A stretch of 64,000 nucleotides of DNA from an uncultured Maritimibacter sp. (GCA_913063035.1 CAJXYS010000007.1:35805-99804); one strand, 5' to 3'. Positions 1 to 9,040 are shown, numbered from the stretch's first letter. The notes: generated by a model not told the origin, from the letters alone. Translations and numbers: made by a program.

Positions 1-831
1 CACGGTTTCCTTCAGCACGACCCAGCCGATCACCGCGGCGAAGACCGTCGAGGTCTCGCGCAGCACCGCCGCCTCGCCCACCTTGTCGAGCCGGGTCGCC
101 AGCATGATCGACCCGAAACTGAAATAGGCGATGAAGGCGCCGATGACACCCCGCTGGATCAGCGGCACCGCCTCGGCGGCGGTCAGCCCGCACCAGCGCC
201 GCCAGGTGAAGGCCGGCATGAAGATCCCGTCGATGAAGAAAAACCAGGCGAGGAAGGTAAAGGGATCGGCCGCGGCACGGATGCCGTAGGCGTCGTAGGT
301 CGTGTAGAGTGCGACGAAGACGCCGGTCAGAAACGCCAGGCCCAGCGCGACGTAGAGCGTTTGCCGATCCACGGAGGCGTGCAGGATGTTGTAGACGGCC
401 AGCCCGAAGATGCCCGCCAGCAGCACCCCCACGCCGAGCCACTGGGTGGCGGTGAAGGCCTCGCCGAAGACCGCGCCGGCGGCCAGCACGGTCACCAGCG
501 GCCCGGTGCCGCGCACCACCGGGTAGACGACGGTATAGGCGCCGCGCTGGTAGGTCATCGCCTGAAGCACCTTGTAGCCAACATGGATCACGAAGACCCA
601 GGCGAAGATCGGCCACATATGCGGCCCCGGCCAGGGCACGAGGAACAGCGCCACGGGCGCCGCGATCACGCCGTAGCTCGCGTCGATGGCGGCCCGGCTC
701 AGCCAGGGATCGAAGCGCCCCTTTTGCAGCGCGCCGAAAACCGCGTGCAGCAAGGCCGCCAGCAGCGCCAGCGCCATCGCCAGGCGATGCCCCGCCTCGG
801 TGCCTTCGAGCGCGAGAAGGAACTCGCTCAT
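1..831 (-). CDS. EamA/DMT-family membrane transporter (3' end beyond window)
   Basis: Reading the minus strand from an ATG at 831 gives 277 codons with no stop before the window edge, so the C-terminus is missing. The protein is a chain of hydrophobic helices in two related halves, with pairs such as YTVVYPVVRGTGPLVTVLAA in the first half and a KVGEAAVLRETSTVFAAVIG segment in the second, typical of drug/metabolite transporters with duplicated EamA domains. Such proteins export small metabolites across the inner membrane; the substrate cannot be told. It is divergent from mgtC, with 45 bases between the two starts. The fold assignment is fairly sure, the function open. Confidence 0.8.
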   Translation of the reverse strand, partial: MSEFLLALEGTEAGHRLAMALALLAALLHAVFGALQKGRFDPWLSRAAIDASYGVIAAPVALFLVPWPGPHMWPIFAWVFVIHVGYKVLQAMTYQRGAYTVVYPVVRGTGPLVTVLAAGAVFGEAFTATQWLGVGVLLAGIFGLAVYNILHASVDRQTLYVALGLAFLTGVFVALYTTYDAYGIRAAADPFTFLAWFFFIDGIFMPAFTWRRWCGLTAAEAVPLIQRGVIGAFIAYFSFGSIMLATRLDKVGEAAVLRETSTVFAAVIGWVVLKETV

Positions 832-876
832 ACCGTCCCCGCGTTGAGGACATATGACAGCGCAGGAGGCCCGGTG

Positions 877-1377
877 ATGTTCGAGACGCTTTGGTCGGAA
901 TTCAGCGCCCCGTTCCGCGCCACGCCGGTGGAGGTGGCGGCACTGCGCCTCGCCGCGGCGATGGTGCTCGGCGGGATCATGGGCTTCGAGCGCGAGATGC
1001 ACGACAAGCCGGCAGGCCTGCGCACCCACATGATGATCGCGCTGGCCGCGTGCCTTTTCACGCTGGCCAGCTTCGAGCTGATGGAGGTCGCCGCCGCCCG
1101 CGAAGACGACAATGTCCGGCTCGACCCGCTGCGCCTGACCGAGGCGATCACCGCGGGCGTGGCCTTTCTCGCGGCGGGGACGATCATCACCGGGGGCGAC
1201 AAGGTGCGCGGCCTCACGACGGGCGCCGGCATGTGGTTCGCGGGTGCCGTCGGGCTGTCCTGCGGGATCGGCAACCTGACGCTGGCCGGGCTGGCGACGG
1301 GGATCGGGCTGGTCGTGCTCTGGCTGCTGCGCCGGGTGACACGGGCGCTCGGCCCCGACCGCCCGGCCGACGACTGA
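877..1377 (+). CDS. MgtC/SapB family membrane protein
   Basis: A 166-residue membrane protein. The segment GGIMGFEREMHDKPAGLRTH (residues about 30-49) is the conserved MgtC signature, followed by helices with LAAGTIITGGDKVRGLTTGAG. MgtC proteins are inner-membrane proteins linked to magnesium limitation and, in Salmonella, to modulation of the F-type ATPase; whether that applies here is unknown. The ATG at 877 is chosen because AGGAGG lies at 864-869, seven bases upstream; a GTG immediately before it would be too close. It ends in a charged tail after the last helix, and converges on ftsY four bases away. Confidence 0.85.
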   Translation: MFETLWSEFSAPFRATPVEVAALRLAAAMVLGGIMGFEREMHDKPAGLRTHMMIALAACLFTLASFELMEVAAAREDDNVRLDPLRLTEAITAGVAFLAAGTIITGGDKVRGLTTGAGMWFAGAVGLSCGIGNLTLAGLATGIGLVVLWLLRRVTRALGPDRPADD

Positions 1378-1381
1378 TGGC

Positions 1382-2734
1382 TCACGCGGCGGCCCCGGTC
1401 AGGGCACGCGCGAATTCCTCGGGATCGAAGGGGGCGAGATCGTCGATCTGCTCGCCCACGCCGATGGCGTGGATCGGCAGGCCGAAGCGATCCGCAAGCG
1501 CGACCAGCACGCCGCCCTTGGCGGTCCCGTCGAGCTTGGTCATCACCAGGCCCGAGACATCCGCCATCTTCTGGAAGGTCTCGACCTGGCGCAGCGCGTT
1601 CTGCCCGGTCGTGGCGTCCAGCACCAAGAGCGTGTTGTGCGGCGCATCCGGGTCGCGCTTGCGCAGCACGCGCACGATCTTGGCCAGTTCTTCCATCAGG
1701 TCGGCGCGGTTCTGAAGCCGCCCGGCGGTGTCGATCATCAGCAGATCCGTTCCCTCGGCCTCGGCCCGGGCCAGCGCGTCGAAGGCCAGGCTCGCCGGGT
1801 CCGAGCCTTCGGGCGCCGTCATCACCGGCACGCCCGCACGCTCGCCCCAGACCTGGAGCTGCTCGACCGCCGCGGCGCGGAAGGTGTCGCCCGCGGCGAT
1901 GATGACGGACTTGCCGGCCGCGCGGAACTGCGCGGCGAGCTTGCCGATGGTCGTGGTCTTGCCCGAGCCGTTGACGCCCACCACCAGCACCACCTGCGGG
2001 GTCTTCTGGTAGAGCGGCATCGGTTTCGCCACCGGATCCATGATCCGTGCGATCTCCCCGGCGAGAAGCCCCTTTATCTCTTCGGCCGAGAGCTTCTTGC
2101 CCATGCGTCCCTCGGCCATGTTGGCGGTGACCCGCAGCGCGGTCTCGACCCCCATGTCGGCGGAGATCAGCAACTCCTCGAGGCTTTCCAGCATGTCGTC
2201 GTCGAGCGTGCGCCGCAGGACCGGCCGTGCGGACTCGCCGCGCCCGAGAAGCCGCCCGAAAAGGCCGGCCTTGCGGGCCGGGGCGTCTGCCACGGCCTCT
2301 TCCACCCCGGCGACGCCGGTCTCCACCGGGATCTCGGCGGGTGCGGGCCCGGGGATTTCAGCGGGTGGCGCGTCGGGCGCCTCGACGGGGCCACGCACGG
2401 GCTCTGGCACCGGTTCGGGCTCGGGGACGGGATCCGGGCGGACCGGCTCCTCGGGCGCGTCGGGGGCGGGCCCCGGCGGTGCCGGATCTTCCTGCGGCGT
2501 GGGCTCCGGCTCCTCGGGCACGGGCGCCGGCGCGGGGTCCGGCGCGGGCTCCGGTTCCTCTGGGACCGGCTCCGGCACGGGGTCCGGCGCCGGCGCGGGT
2601 TCCTCCGGGGGCGTTTCCGGTTCGCGCTCGGGCGGCTCGGCCGCGCCGCCCTCTTCCACGATGGCGTCCAGGCCTTCCTCGAGCTTGGAGGAGGACTTGA
2701 ACAACCGTTCCTTGAGTTTTCCGAAAAACGACAT
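1382..2734 (-). CDS. ftsY: Signal recognition particle receptor FtsY
   Basis: A 450-residue SRP receptor GTPase that docks SRP-ribosome complexes at the inner membrane. The NG domain is clear: P-loop GVNGSGKTTT (about residues 253-262), DTFRAAA, DTAGRLQNR and TKLDGTAKGG. Residues about 30-145 form an acidic, proline-rich linker (PE, PD and EP repeats), longer than in many homologues and containing a 15-residue tandem duplication. The ATG at 2734 (MSFFGKLKERLF, an amphipathic membrane-targeting start) is preferred over an upstream codon at 2761. Function is certain. Confidence 0.97.
   Translation of the reverse strand: MSFFGKLKERLFKSSSKLEEGLDAIVEEGGAAEPPEREPETPPEEPAPAPDPVPEPVPEEPEPAPDPAPAPVPEEPEPTPQEDPAPPGPAPDAPEEPVRPDPVPEPEPVPEPVRGPVEAPDAPPAEIPGPAPAEIPVETGVAGVEEAVADAPARKAGLFGRLLGRGESARPVLRRTLDDDMLESLEELLISADMGVETALRVTANMAEGRMGKKLSAEEIKGLLAGEIARIMDPVAKPMPLYQKTPQVVLVVGVNGSGKTTTIGKLAAQFRAAGKSVIIAAGDTFRAAAVEQLQVWGERAGVPVMTAPEGSDPASLAFDALARAEAEGTDLLMIDTAGRLQNRADLMEELAKIVRVLRKRDPDAPHNTLLVLDATTGQNALRQVETFQKMADVSGLVMTKLDGTAKGGVLVALADRFGLPIHAIGVGEQIDDLAPFDPEEFARALTGAAA
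2502..2591. repeat. Two tandem 45-bp units inside ftsY
   Basis: Two adjacent 45-base units (2502-2546 and 2547-2591) encode nearly the same 15 residues twice in the acidic linker of FtsY (APDP..PVPEEPEP). They differ at several bases, so the duplication is not recent. The reading frame is kept because the unit is a multiple of three. Confidence 0.75.
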
Positions 2735-2806
2735 CTCTGAACCCGGCTGGTGGTGTTCCACTCACCTAGTCGGTTCGGCGCGGCAATGGAAGGGGCTCGG
2801 CCGGGC

Positions 2807-4495
2807 TCAGACCTCTTCGGGGAAATGCTTCATCGTCAGCCGGATCGGGTTCGGAGCGGCCTGGCCGAGCCCGCAGATCGAGGCGTCGGCCATCGCCTGG
2901 CAGAGATCCTCGAGCAGCTCCTGGTCCCAGCGATCGGCCTGCATCAGCTTCACCGCCTTCTCGCAGCCCGCGCGGCAGGGCGTGCACTGTCCGCAGCTCT
3001 CGTCCTCGAAGAAGCGCAGCATGTTGAGCGCCGCGGCGCGGGCCGAGTCGTGATCCGACAGCACGACCACCGCCGCCGAGCCGATGAAGCTGCCATGCGG
3101 CTGAAGCGTGTCGAAATCGAGCGGCACGTCGTCGAGCGTCGCGGGCAGAAGGCCCGAGGACGGCCCGCCCGGCTGGTAGGCCTTGAAACTGTGCCCCTCC
3201 AGCATGCCCCCGGCGGCCGCGATGATGTCGCGGATCGTGGAGCCGGCCGGCAGAACGTGGACGCCCGGGCGCTTGACCCGGCCCGAGACGGAATAGCTCC
3301 GCAGCCCCTTGCGGCCATTCTTCTCGACGCGGTTCAGGATCCCGGGCCCCTCGCGGCAGACGCGCGCCACCCAGTAAAGCGTCTCGACGTTGTTGACGAG
3401 CGTCGGGCGGCCGAAGACGCCCACCTGCGCGACGAAGGGCGGGCGATGGCGCGGCAGGCCGCGCTTGCCCTCGATCGACTCGATCATCGCCGATTCCTCG
3501 CCGCAGATATAGGCGCCCGCGCCGCGGCGCAGGTCGATATAGCCCGGCGCGACCAGCCCGGCTTCCTCGAGCGCGGCGATCTCGCGGCGCAGGATTTCCA
3601 GAACGGCCGGATACTCGTCACGCATGTAGATGAAGCAGGTCTCGGCCGCGACGGCCCAGGCCGCGATCAGCATCCCCTCGAGGAAGACATGCGGTTCCCG
3701 CTCGAGATACCAGCGATCCTTGAAGGTCCCGGGTTCGCCCTCGTCGCCGTTGACCGCCAGGTAGCGCGGCCCGGCCTCGGCCCGGACGAAGCCCCATTTC
3801 CGCCCCGCCGGGAAGCCCGCGCCGCCCAGGCCCCGAATGCCCGCGTCCAGCAGTGTCTGCTGCACCGCCTCGAAGCTCTCGGCGCCGGCGCGCAGCGCCT
3901 CGAGCCGGGTGTAGCCGCCGTCGAGACGGTAGGCGTCGAAGCCCTGGTAGGTCGGCACGTGCACATGGGTGTCGCCCTGCGCGATCGCGGCCTCGACCTT
4001 GCGCAGGCTCGCCCTGTCGATGTGGTTGTGCCCGATCTCCAGCACCGGCGCAGTATCGCAGCGCCCCATGCAGGGCGCACGCAGCACGCGGACCTCTGCC
4101 GGGTCGAGCCCCTCTTCCAGCGCGCGCTTCAGCTCCTGCGCGCCGGCCATCTCGCAGGCCAGCGAATCGCAGACCCGGATCGTCAGCGCCGGCGGCGGCG
4201 TCTCGTCCTCTTTCACGACGTCGAAATGGGCGTAGAAGGTGGCGACCTCGTAGATCTCGGCCTGGGGCAGCTTCATTTCCTCGGCCAGGGCGCGCAGATG
4301 CGCCGCCGAGAGATGGCCATGGGCGTCCTGGATCAGGTGCAGATGCTCGATCAGCAGGTCGCGCCGGCGCGGCCGGTCCCCCAGAAGGCGCTGCACCTCG
4401 GCAAGCGCGGCGTCGTCCAGCTGGCGGCCCTTCGGCGTGCGCCGACCCTTGCCGCGGCCCGACTTCCAGACCCCCTTGTTCTCGTCCAGCGCCAT
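2807..4495 (-). CDS. NuoE-NuoF fusion, FdsB-like NADH-binding subunit
   Basis: A 562-residue fusion of a thioredoxin-like [2Fe-2S] domain (NuoE/FdsG type) and an FMN/NADH-binding flavoprotein domain (NuoF/FdsB type). The [2Fe-2S] ligands are C109, C114, C142 and C146. The NADH/FMN region carries GLGGAGFPAGRKWGF and VNGDEGEPGTFKDR, and the C-terminal [4Fe-4S] site is ESCGQCTPCRAGC plus a Cys about 40 residues later. This architecture serves as the diaphorase part of NAD-dependent formate dehydrogenases or other soluble oxidoreductases. AAGGAGGG lies just upstream of the ATG. No catalytic alpha subunit, FdhD or FdsD gene is near: ftsY follows and a divergent AlkB-like gene precedes. The partner is therefore unknown. 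Confidence 0.88.
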   Translation of the reverse strand: MALDENKGVWKSGRGKGRRTPKGRQLDDAALAEVQRLLGDRPRRRDLLIEHLHLIQDAHGHLSAAHLRALAEEMKLPQAEIYEVATFYAHFDVVKEDETPPPALTIRVCDSLACEMAGAQELKRALEEGLDPAEVRVLRAPCMGRCDTAPVLEIGHNHIDRASLRKVEAAIAQGDTHVHVPTYQGFDAYRLDGGYTRLEALRAGAESFEAVQQTLLDAGIRGLGGAGFPAGRKWGFVRAEAGPRYLAVNGDEGEPGTFKDRWYLEREPHVFLEGMLIAAWAVAAETCFIYMRDEYPAVLEILRREIAALEEAGLVAPGYIDLRRGAGAYICGEESAMIESIEGKRGLPRHRPPFVAQVGVFGRPTLVNNVETLYWVARVCREGPGILNRVEKNGRKGLRSYSVSGRVKRPGVHVLPAGSTIRDIIAAAGGMLEGHSFKAYQPGGPSSGLLPATLDDVPLDFDTLQPHGSFIGSAAVVVLSDHDSARAAALNMLRFFEDESCGQCTPCRAGCEKAVKLMQADRWDQELLEDLCQAMADASICGLGQAAPNPIRLTMKHFPEEV

Positions 4496-4641
4496 GATCC
4501 CCGGCCCTCCTTTCGGTTGTGGCCCTGTCTAACGCCCCGGACCGCCGCCGGGCCACGCCAAAAGCGACATGCGCGGGTCCGGATGCGGGGTTACCGGCGG
4601 CAAACCACTTGCGGTGTAGGACATCCCGGAAGGGAGACGCC

Positions 4642-5664
4642 ATGCAACGCGGTATCCGACATTTCGCGACGGCGACGCTTCTGCCCCTGCCGGCCCTCGC
4701 CGCCGGGGCGGTGATCGATGCGCGCTGGGGCCTCGGTGCCCTGGCGGCGCTGACTCTGGGGGTCGCGGGCCTCGACGCGGTGATGCCCCGCGACCGCGCG
4801 CAGGGCGCCGGCACCGCGGCGGACGGGGCGCTGCTGACCATTCTGGCGCTGATGCCCCTGCCCCTGCTGGCGCTGGCGGCCTGCGCGGCGGGCCTGCCCG
4901 TGGCCGGCGGGGCGCCCGCACGGGCCGGCGCGCTGGCCGCCATCGGGGTCTGGCTCGGCACCACCGGCAGCGCGGCGGCGCTGGCGCTCCTGCATGCACG
5001 GGCGCCGGGGGCGCGCGCGGTCGGGCGGTTCGCGCTGCGGCTCCTGGCGCTGGGGCCGTTGGCCGTGACCGATCCGGCCGTGCATCACCGATTCGCCGCG
5101 ACATCCCGGGATCCGACCACCGCCCGGCGGGGCGAGAGCCTCTATGCCTATCTGCCGCGCGCCTGGGGCGGCGCCTTCCGGCTGGCCCGGCACGGCGCCC
5201 GCACCCGGCGCCGGGCGGCGGGCCATGGCGGGGGCCGGGCCACCGGCCCCGTGCTGGCCGATCTCGCCCTGGTCGCCTGCCCGCCCGCGCTCGGCGTCGC
5301 GCTTGGCGGGCCGGCCGCGGGCGCCGCGATCTGCGCCGTCGTGGGGCTGGCGCTGCTGCTGACGCTGACCCGCGCCTATGTGCAGCATTACGGGCTCCGG
5401 CGCGAGCCGCGCCCCGATGGCCGCATGGCGCCGCTGGCGGCCTGGCACGCGTGGAACGCTCCGCACTGGGCCAGCGGGCTGATGCTGCTCAACGCGACGC
5501 GCCATTCCGACCTGCACGCCCATCCGGGCGCCCCCTTCACCACGCTGCGCGACAGCGCGCCGGTGCTGCCGCGCGGCCCCTATGTCATGATCGCGCTGGC
5601 CTTCCTGCCGCCGGTCTGGCACCGGGTCATGGCACGCCGGCTCCCGTCGGAGGAAACGGGCTGA
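4642..5664 (+). CDS. AlkB-like (membrane alkane hydroxylase/desaturase superfamily) protein with incomplete histidine boxes
   Basis: A 340-residue multi-helix membrane protein. Family landmarks are FAATSRDPTTARRGESLY (about residues 151-168), VQHYGLRRE (247-255) and NATRHSDLHAHP (284-295), which match the second histidine box region, the isolated histidine and the third box of alkane 1-monooxygenases. By eye, three of the nine usual iron-ligand histidines are replaced: the first box HELGH-type reads LALLH (114-118), the second has D144 instead of His before VHH (147-149), and the third is HSDLH (288-292) instead of HSDHH. It may be a non-catalytic or repurposed relative. RBS AGGGAG is upstream. 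It stands alone, divergent from the FdsB-like gene. Confidence 0.7.
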   Translation: MQRGIRHFATATLLPLPALAAGAVIDARWGLGALAALTLGVAGLDAVMPRDRAQGAGTAADGALLTILALMPLPLLALAACAAGLPVAGGAPARAGALAAIGVWLGTTGSAAALALLHARAPGARAVGRFALRLLALGPLAVTDPAVHHRFAATSRDPTTARRGESLYAYLPRAWGGAFRLARHGARTRRRAAGHGGGRATGPVLADLALVACPPALGVALGGPAAGAAICAVVGLALLLTLTRAYVQHYGLRREPRPDGRMAPLAAWHAWNAPHWASGLMLLNATRHSDLHAHPGAPFTTLRDSAPVLPRGPYVMIALAFLPPVWHRVMARRLPSEETG

Positions 5665-5718
5665 CCGGGTCGCGGCGATCGGCTAGCATCCGGCCAGCCG
5701 CCTTTGCCGGAGCCGCCC

Positions 5719-6120
5719 ATGCGCCACCTGTCGCTTCCGCTTGCCCTTGCCCTGGCCGGCCCTGCCTGGGCCGCCGATGAAGCGCCGTTATCGGCAGAGG
5801 CCTTCGCGCAGGCGGTCACCGGGAAGACGCTGTATTTCACGCGGCGCGGGGCGCCCTACGGCGCCGAGCAGTACCTGCCCGGCCGCGAGGTCATCTGGAC
5901 GTTTCTCGACGGGCACTGCGTGCGCGGGCGCTGGTACGAGGCGCGCGAGCATATCTGTTTCGTCTACGAAAACGAGCCCGAGCCGCAATGCTGGGACTTC
6001 CTCGAAACGGAACGGGGCCTCGCCGCGCGGGGCGAGGGGGCCGACCCGGTCAACGACCTGGTCGTGGCCGGCGAGAGCCGCGCACCGCTGGATTGCGACG
6101 GACCGGTCCCGGGGGTCTGA
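5719..6120 (+). CDS. Small secreted protein of unknown function
   Basis: A 133-residue protein with a cleavable signal peptide (MRHLSLPLALALAGPAWAAD, cut probably after AWA) and a short domain of about 110 residues holding four cysteines (in GHC, HIC, QCW and DCD contexts), which could form two disulfides in the periplasm. The central part (GKTLYFTRRG..YLPGREVIWTF..CVRGRWYE) has the look of a small beta-rich fold. I do not recognise the family. The ATG at 5719 is chosen because it starts the signal peptide. It follows the AlkB-like gene by 54 bases and may be co-transcribed. Confidence 0.75.
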   Translation: MRHLSLPLALALAGPAWAADEAPLSAEAFAQAVTGKTLYFTRRGAPYGAEQYLPGREVIWTFLDGHCVRGRWYEAREHICFVYENEPEPQCWDFLETERGLAARGEGADPVNDLVVAGESRAPLDCDGPVPGV

Positions 6121-6123
6121 GGC

Positions 6124-7701
6124 TCAGAACAGGCTGCCTTGCTCGGGCGGGCCGCCGGGTTTCCGGGGCGCCTTGCGCGGCGCGCCGCCGCCGGGTGCGC
6201 CGCCCGCGGACCCGCCACCGGCCGCGCCCACGGGCAAGCGGCCATCCTGGAACTCGATCTCCAACGCCCCGGCCTTCTCGGCCGCCGCGCGGGTGGTGAC
6301 GACGGCCGTGCCGGCGCGCACCACGGCATAGCCCCGTTTCAGCGTCTCGGTATAGCCGAGCGTCTGGCGGAGCCGTTCCAGCCCGTCGAGCCGGGCGCGC
6401 CAGTCTGCGGTCTGGCGGTCGGCGGCCCGTGCGAAGCGCCGGCGCAACTGGTCGAGATCGCGCCGGCGCTGGTCGGCGGCACGGCGCAGCAGCGCGGGCC
6501 TCAGGCCCGCGGCCGCGCCGTCCAGCCCTGCCCGCTTGCGCCCCGCGGCCAGCGACAGCGCCGCCGGAAGACGTGCCGCCAGCCCGTCGAGCCGCCGCCC
6601 GCCCTGCGCTACCAGGTCCGACGGTTTCAACCGGGCCCCGACCCGGCCGAGCGCGATCTGGCGCGCCTGGACCAGCCCGCGGATCGCGCCGGGCAACCGG
6701 CCCGCGAAGTGATCGAGCCGTTGCGCGGGATACTGCACCAGCTCCGCCGGGCGGGGCAGCGCGCGCGCCATGTCCCGCAGGCGCTGGCCGCGCAGCGCCA
6801 GCCCCTGGGCCCAGGCTCGCCGGCGGCGCTCCTCGAGGCCCGCCAGCGCGGCCGAGAGCTCGGCGCGCACCGGCACCGCCAGTTCCGCCGCCGCCGTCGG
6901 CGTCGGCGCGCGCTGGTCGGCGGCATGGTCGATCAGCGTCGTGTCCGTCTCGTGGCCCACCGCCGAGATCAACGGGATCTCCGATTCGGCGGCGGCGCGG
7001 ACGACGCTTTCCTCGTTGAACCCCCAGAGATCCTCGATCGAGCCGCCGCCGCGGGCGACGATCAGCAGGTCGGGCCGCGGCACCGGCCCGCCCGGCGCAA
7101 GCCGGTTGAAGCCGCGGATCGCCGCGGCGACCTCGGGGGCGCATTTCTCGCCCTGCACGGCGACGGGCCAGATCAGCACCCGGCGCGGGAACCGGTCGCG
7201 CAGGCGATGCAGGATATCGCGGATCACCGCGCCCGAGGGCGAGGTCACGACCCCGATCACCTCTGGCAGGTAGGGGATGGGGCGCTTGCGCTCGGCGGCG
7301 AAGAGCCCCTCGGCGGCCAGCGCCTTCTTGCGCTTCTCGAGCATCGCCATCAGCGCGCCCATGCCCGCCGGCGCGATATCCTCGACGATCAACTGGTATT
7401 TCGACTGCCCGGCGAAGGTGGTCAGCCGCCCGGTCGCGACGACCTCCATGCCCTCCTCGGGCATGACGCGCAGCTTGCGCGCCTGGCCTTTCCAGATCAC
7501 GCCGGCCAGCACGTTCCGCTCGTCCTTCAGGTCGAGATAGACATGGCCCGAGCGCGCATGCATCACCCGGCCGACCTCGCCGCGGACGCGGACATGGCCG
7601 AATTCGCCCTCGATCATCCGCTTCACGGCGCCGGAGATCTCGGCGACGGTGAATTCCGGGGCGTTCATGCCGGGCTGGGCATCCTCGATCAGGTCGGACA
7701 T
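6124..7701 (-). CDS. xseA: Exodeoxyribonuclease VII large subunit
   Basis: A 525-residue protein with an N-terminal OB fold (residues about 15-110, VRVRGEVGRV..GHVYLDLKDE), the catalytic core with TSPSGAVIRDI, ARGGGSIEDLWGFNEE and SAVGHETDTTLIDHAADQRAPTP, and a long arginine/leucine-rich coiled-coil region. XseA with XseB degrades single-stranded DNA in both directions in repair. The ATG at 7701 (MSDLIEDAQPGMNAPEF) is used; an internal ATG 11 residues on is possible. The C-terminus is extended by a Gly/Pro/Ala-rich tail of about 30 residues. xseB is not adjacent. It is divergent from purD. Confidence 0.96.
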   Translation of the reverse strand: MSDLIEDAQPGMNAPEFTVAEISGAVKRMIEGEFGHVRVRGEVGRVMHARSGHVYLDLKDERNVLAGVIWKGQARKLRVMPEEGMEVVATGRLTTFAGQSKYQLIVEDIAPAGMGALMAMLEKRKKALAAEGLFAAERKRPIPYLPEVIGVVTSPSGAVIRDILHRLRDRFPRRVLIWPVAVQGEKCAPEVAAAIRGFNRLAPGGPVPRPDLLIVARGGGSIEDLWGFNEESVVRAAAESEIPLISAVGHETDTTLIDHAADQRAPTPTAAAELAVPVRAELSAALAGLEERRRRAWAQGLALRGQRLRDMARALPRPAELVQYPAQRLDHFAGRLPGAIRGLVQARQIALGRVGARLKPSDLVAQGGRRLDGLAARLPAALSLAAGRKRAGLDGAAAGLRPALLRRAADQRRRDLDQLRRRFARAADRQTADWRARLDGLERLRQTLGYTETLKRGYAVVRAGTAVVTTRAAAEKAGALEIEFQDGRLPVGAAGGGSAGGAPGGGAPRKAPRKPGGPPEQGSLF

Positions 7702-7774
7702 CGTGCCTCGCTTGCGTCTCTCACGGGGGCACCTTAGAACGCGCCAACGGCGGGGCCAAGCGGGGGAGCGCGCG

Positions 7775-9040
7775 ATGAACATCCTGGTACTGGGCGGCGG
7801 CGGACGCGAACATGCGCTGGCCTGGGCGATCCTGCAGAACCCGAAATGCGACCGGCTGATCTGCGCGCCGGGCAATGCCGGGATCGACGAGATCGCGGAA
7901 TGCGCCGACATAGACATCGAGGACGGGGGCGTCGTCGCGGATTTCTGCGCCGAGAACGCGGTCGATTTCGTCGTCATCGGCCCGGAGGCGCCGCTGGCCG
8001 CCGGCGTGGCCGACACGCTCGACGCCGCCGGGATCGCGGTCTTCGGCCCCTCGGCGGCGGCGGCGCGGCTCGAGGCCTCGAAAAGCTTCACCAAGGAAAT
8101 CTGCGACGCCTGCGGCGCGCCCACGGCAGCCTGGGCCCGGTTTGCCGCGGCAGGGCCCGCGAAGGATTACGTCCGCGCGCAGGGCGCGCCGATCGTGGTC
8201 AAGGCCGACGGGCTCGCCGCCGGCAAGGGCGTGGTCGTGGCCGAAACGGTCGACGCGGCCGAGGCCGCCATCGACGAGATGTTCGGCGGCGCTTTCGGGG
8301 GCGCCGGGGCCGAGGTGGTGATCGAGGAGTTCATGACCGGCGAGGAGGCGAGCTTCTTCGTGCTCTGCGACGGCGAGACCGTTTTGCCCATCGGTACCGC
8401 GCAGGACCACAAGCGCATCGGCGAGGGCGATACCGGGCCCAACACGGGCGGCATGGGAGCCTATTCGCCGGCCCCGGTGATGACCCCCGAGGTCGCCGCG
8501 CGCGCGCTCGACGAGATCGTCAGGCCCACCGTGGCCGAGATGGCCCGGCGCGGCACGCCCTATCGCGGCGTGCTCTATGCCGGGCTGATGATCCGCGACG
8601 GGCGGCCGCGGCTGGTGGAATACAATGTCCGCTTCGGCGATCCCGAAGCCCAGGTCCTGATGATGCGGCTCGGCGCGCAGGCCTTCGACCTGATGCAGGC
8701 CTGCGCCGAGGGCCGGCTGGACGCGGCCCGGGTGCACTGGGCCGAGGATCACGCCATGACCGTGGTGATGGCGGCCGCGGGCTATCCCGGCGCCTACGAG
8801 AAAGGCAGCGAGATCCGTGGCCTCGAGGGGCTGCCGGAGACCAGCAGCGAGATGGTCTTCCATGCCGGGACGCGGCGCGAGGGCGGCAGGCTCGTCGCAA
8901 GCGGCGGGCGGGTGCTGAACGTCACCGCGCGCGGTGCGAGCCTCGCCGAGGCCCGCGACCGCGCCTACGCGATGGTCGATGCCATCGACTGGCCCGAAGG
9001 CTATGCCCGGGGCGACATCGGCTGGCGCGCGCTCGGCTGA
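7775..9040 (+). CDS. purD: Phosphoribosylamine--glycine ligase
   Basis: A 421-residue ATP-grasp enzyme (GAR synthetase) joining glycine to 5-phosphoribosylamine in purine synthesis. Seen: N-terminal MNILVLGGGGREHALAW, ATP-grasp KADGLAAGKGVVVAE, GGMGAYSPAP and the metal/ATP-site VEYNVRFGDPEAQ. Length is normal for the family. The ATG at 7775 is set by the GGGGREHA start. It is a single gene divergent from xseA and followed by a GC-rich hairpin. Confidence 0.97.
   Translation: MNILVLGGGGREHALAWAILQNPKCDRLICAPGNAGIDEIAECADIDIEDGGVVADFCAENAVDFVVIGPEAPLAAGVADTLDAAGIAVFGPSAAAARLEASKSFTKEICDACGAPTAAWARFAAAGPAKDYVRAQGAPIVVKADGLAAGKGVVVAETVDAAEAAIDEMFGGAFGGAGAEVVIEEFMTGEEASFFVLCDGETVLPIGTAQDHKRIGEGDTGPNTGGMGAYSPAPVMTPEVAARALDEIVRPTVAEMARRGTPYRGVLYAGLMIRDGRPRLVEYNVRFGDPEAQVLMMRLGAQAFDLMQACAEGRLDAARVHWAEDHAMTVVMAAAGYPGAYEKGSEIRGLEGLPETSSEMVFHAGTRREGGRLVASGGRVLNVTARGASLAEARDRAYAMVDAIDWPEGYARGDIGWRALG

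Noticed and set aside
2750..4714. A 654-codon plus-strand frame opposite the FdsB-like gene
   Set aside because: Shadow of a clear minus-strand gene in GC-rich DNA; no motifs and no ribosome site.
6139..7737. A 532-codon plus-strand frame opposite xseA
   Set aside because: Antisense shadow of xseA; composition typical of reverse-strand translation.
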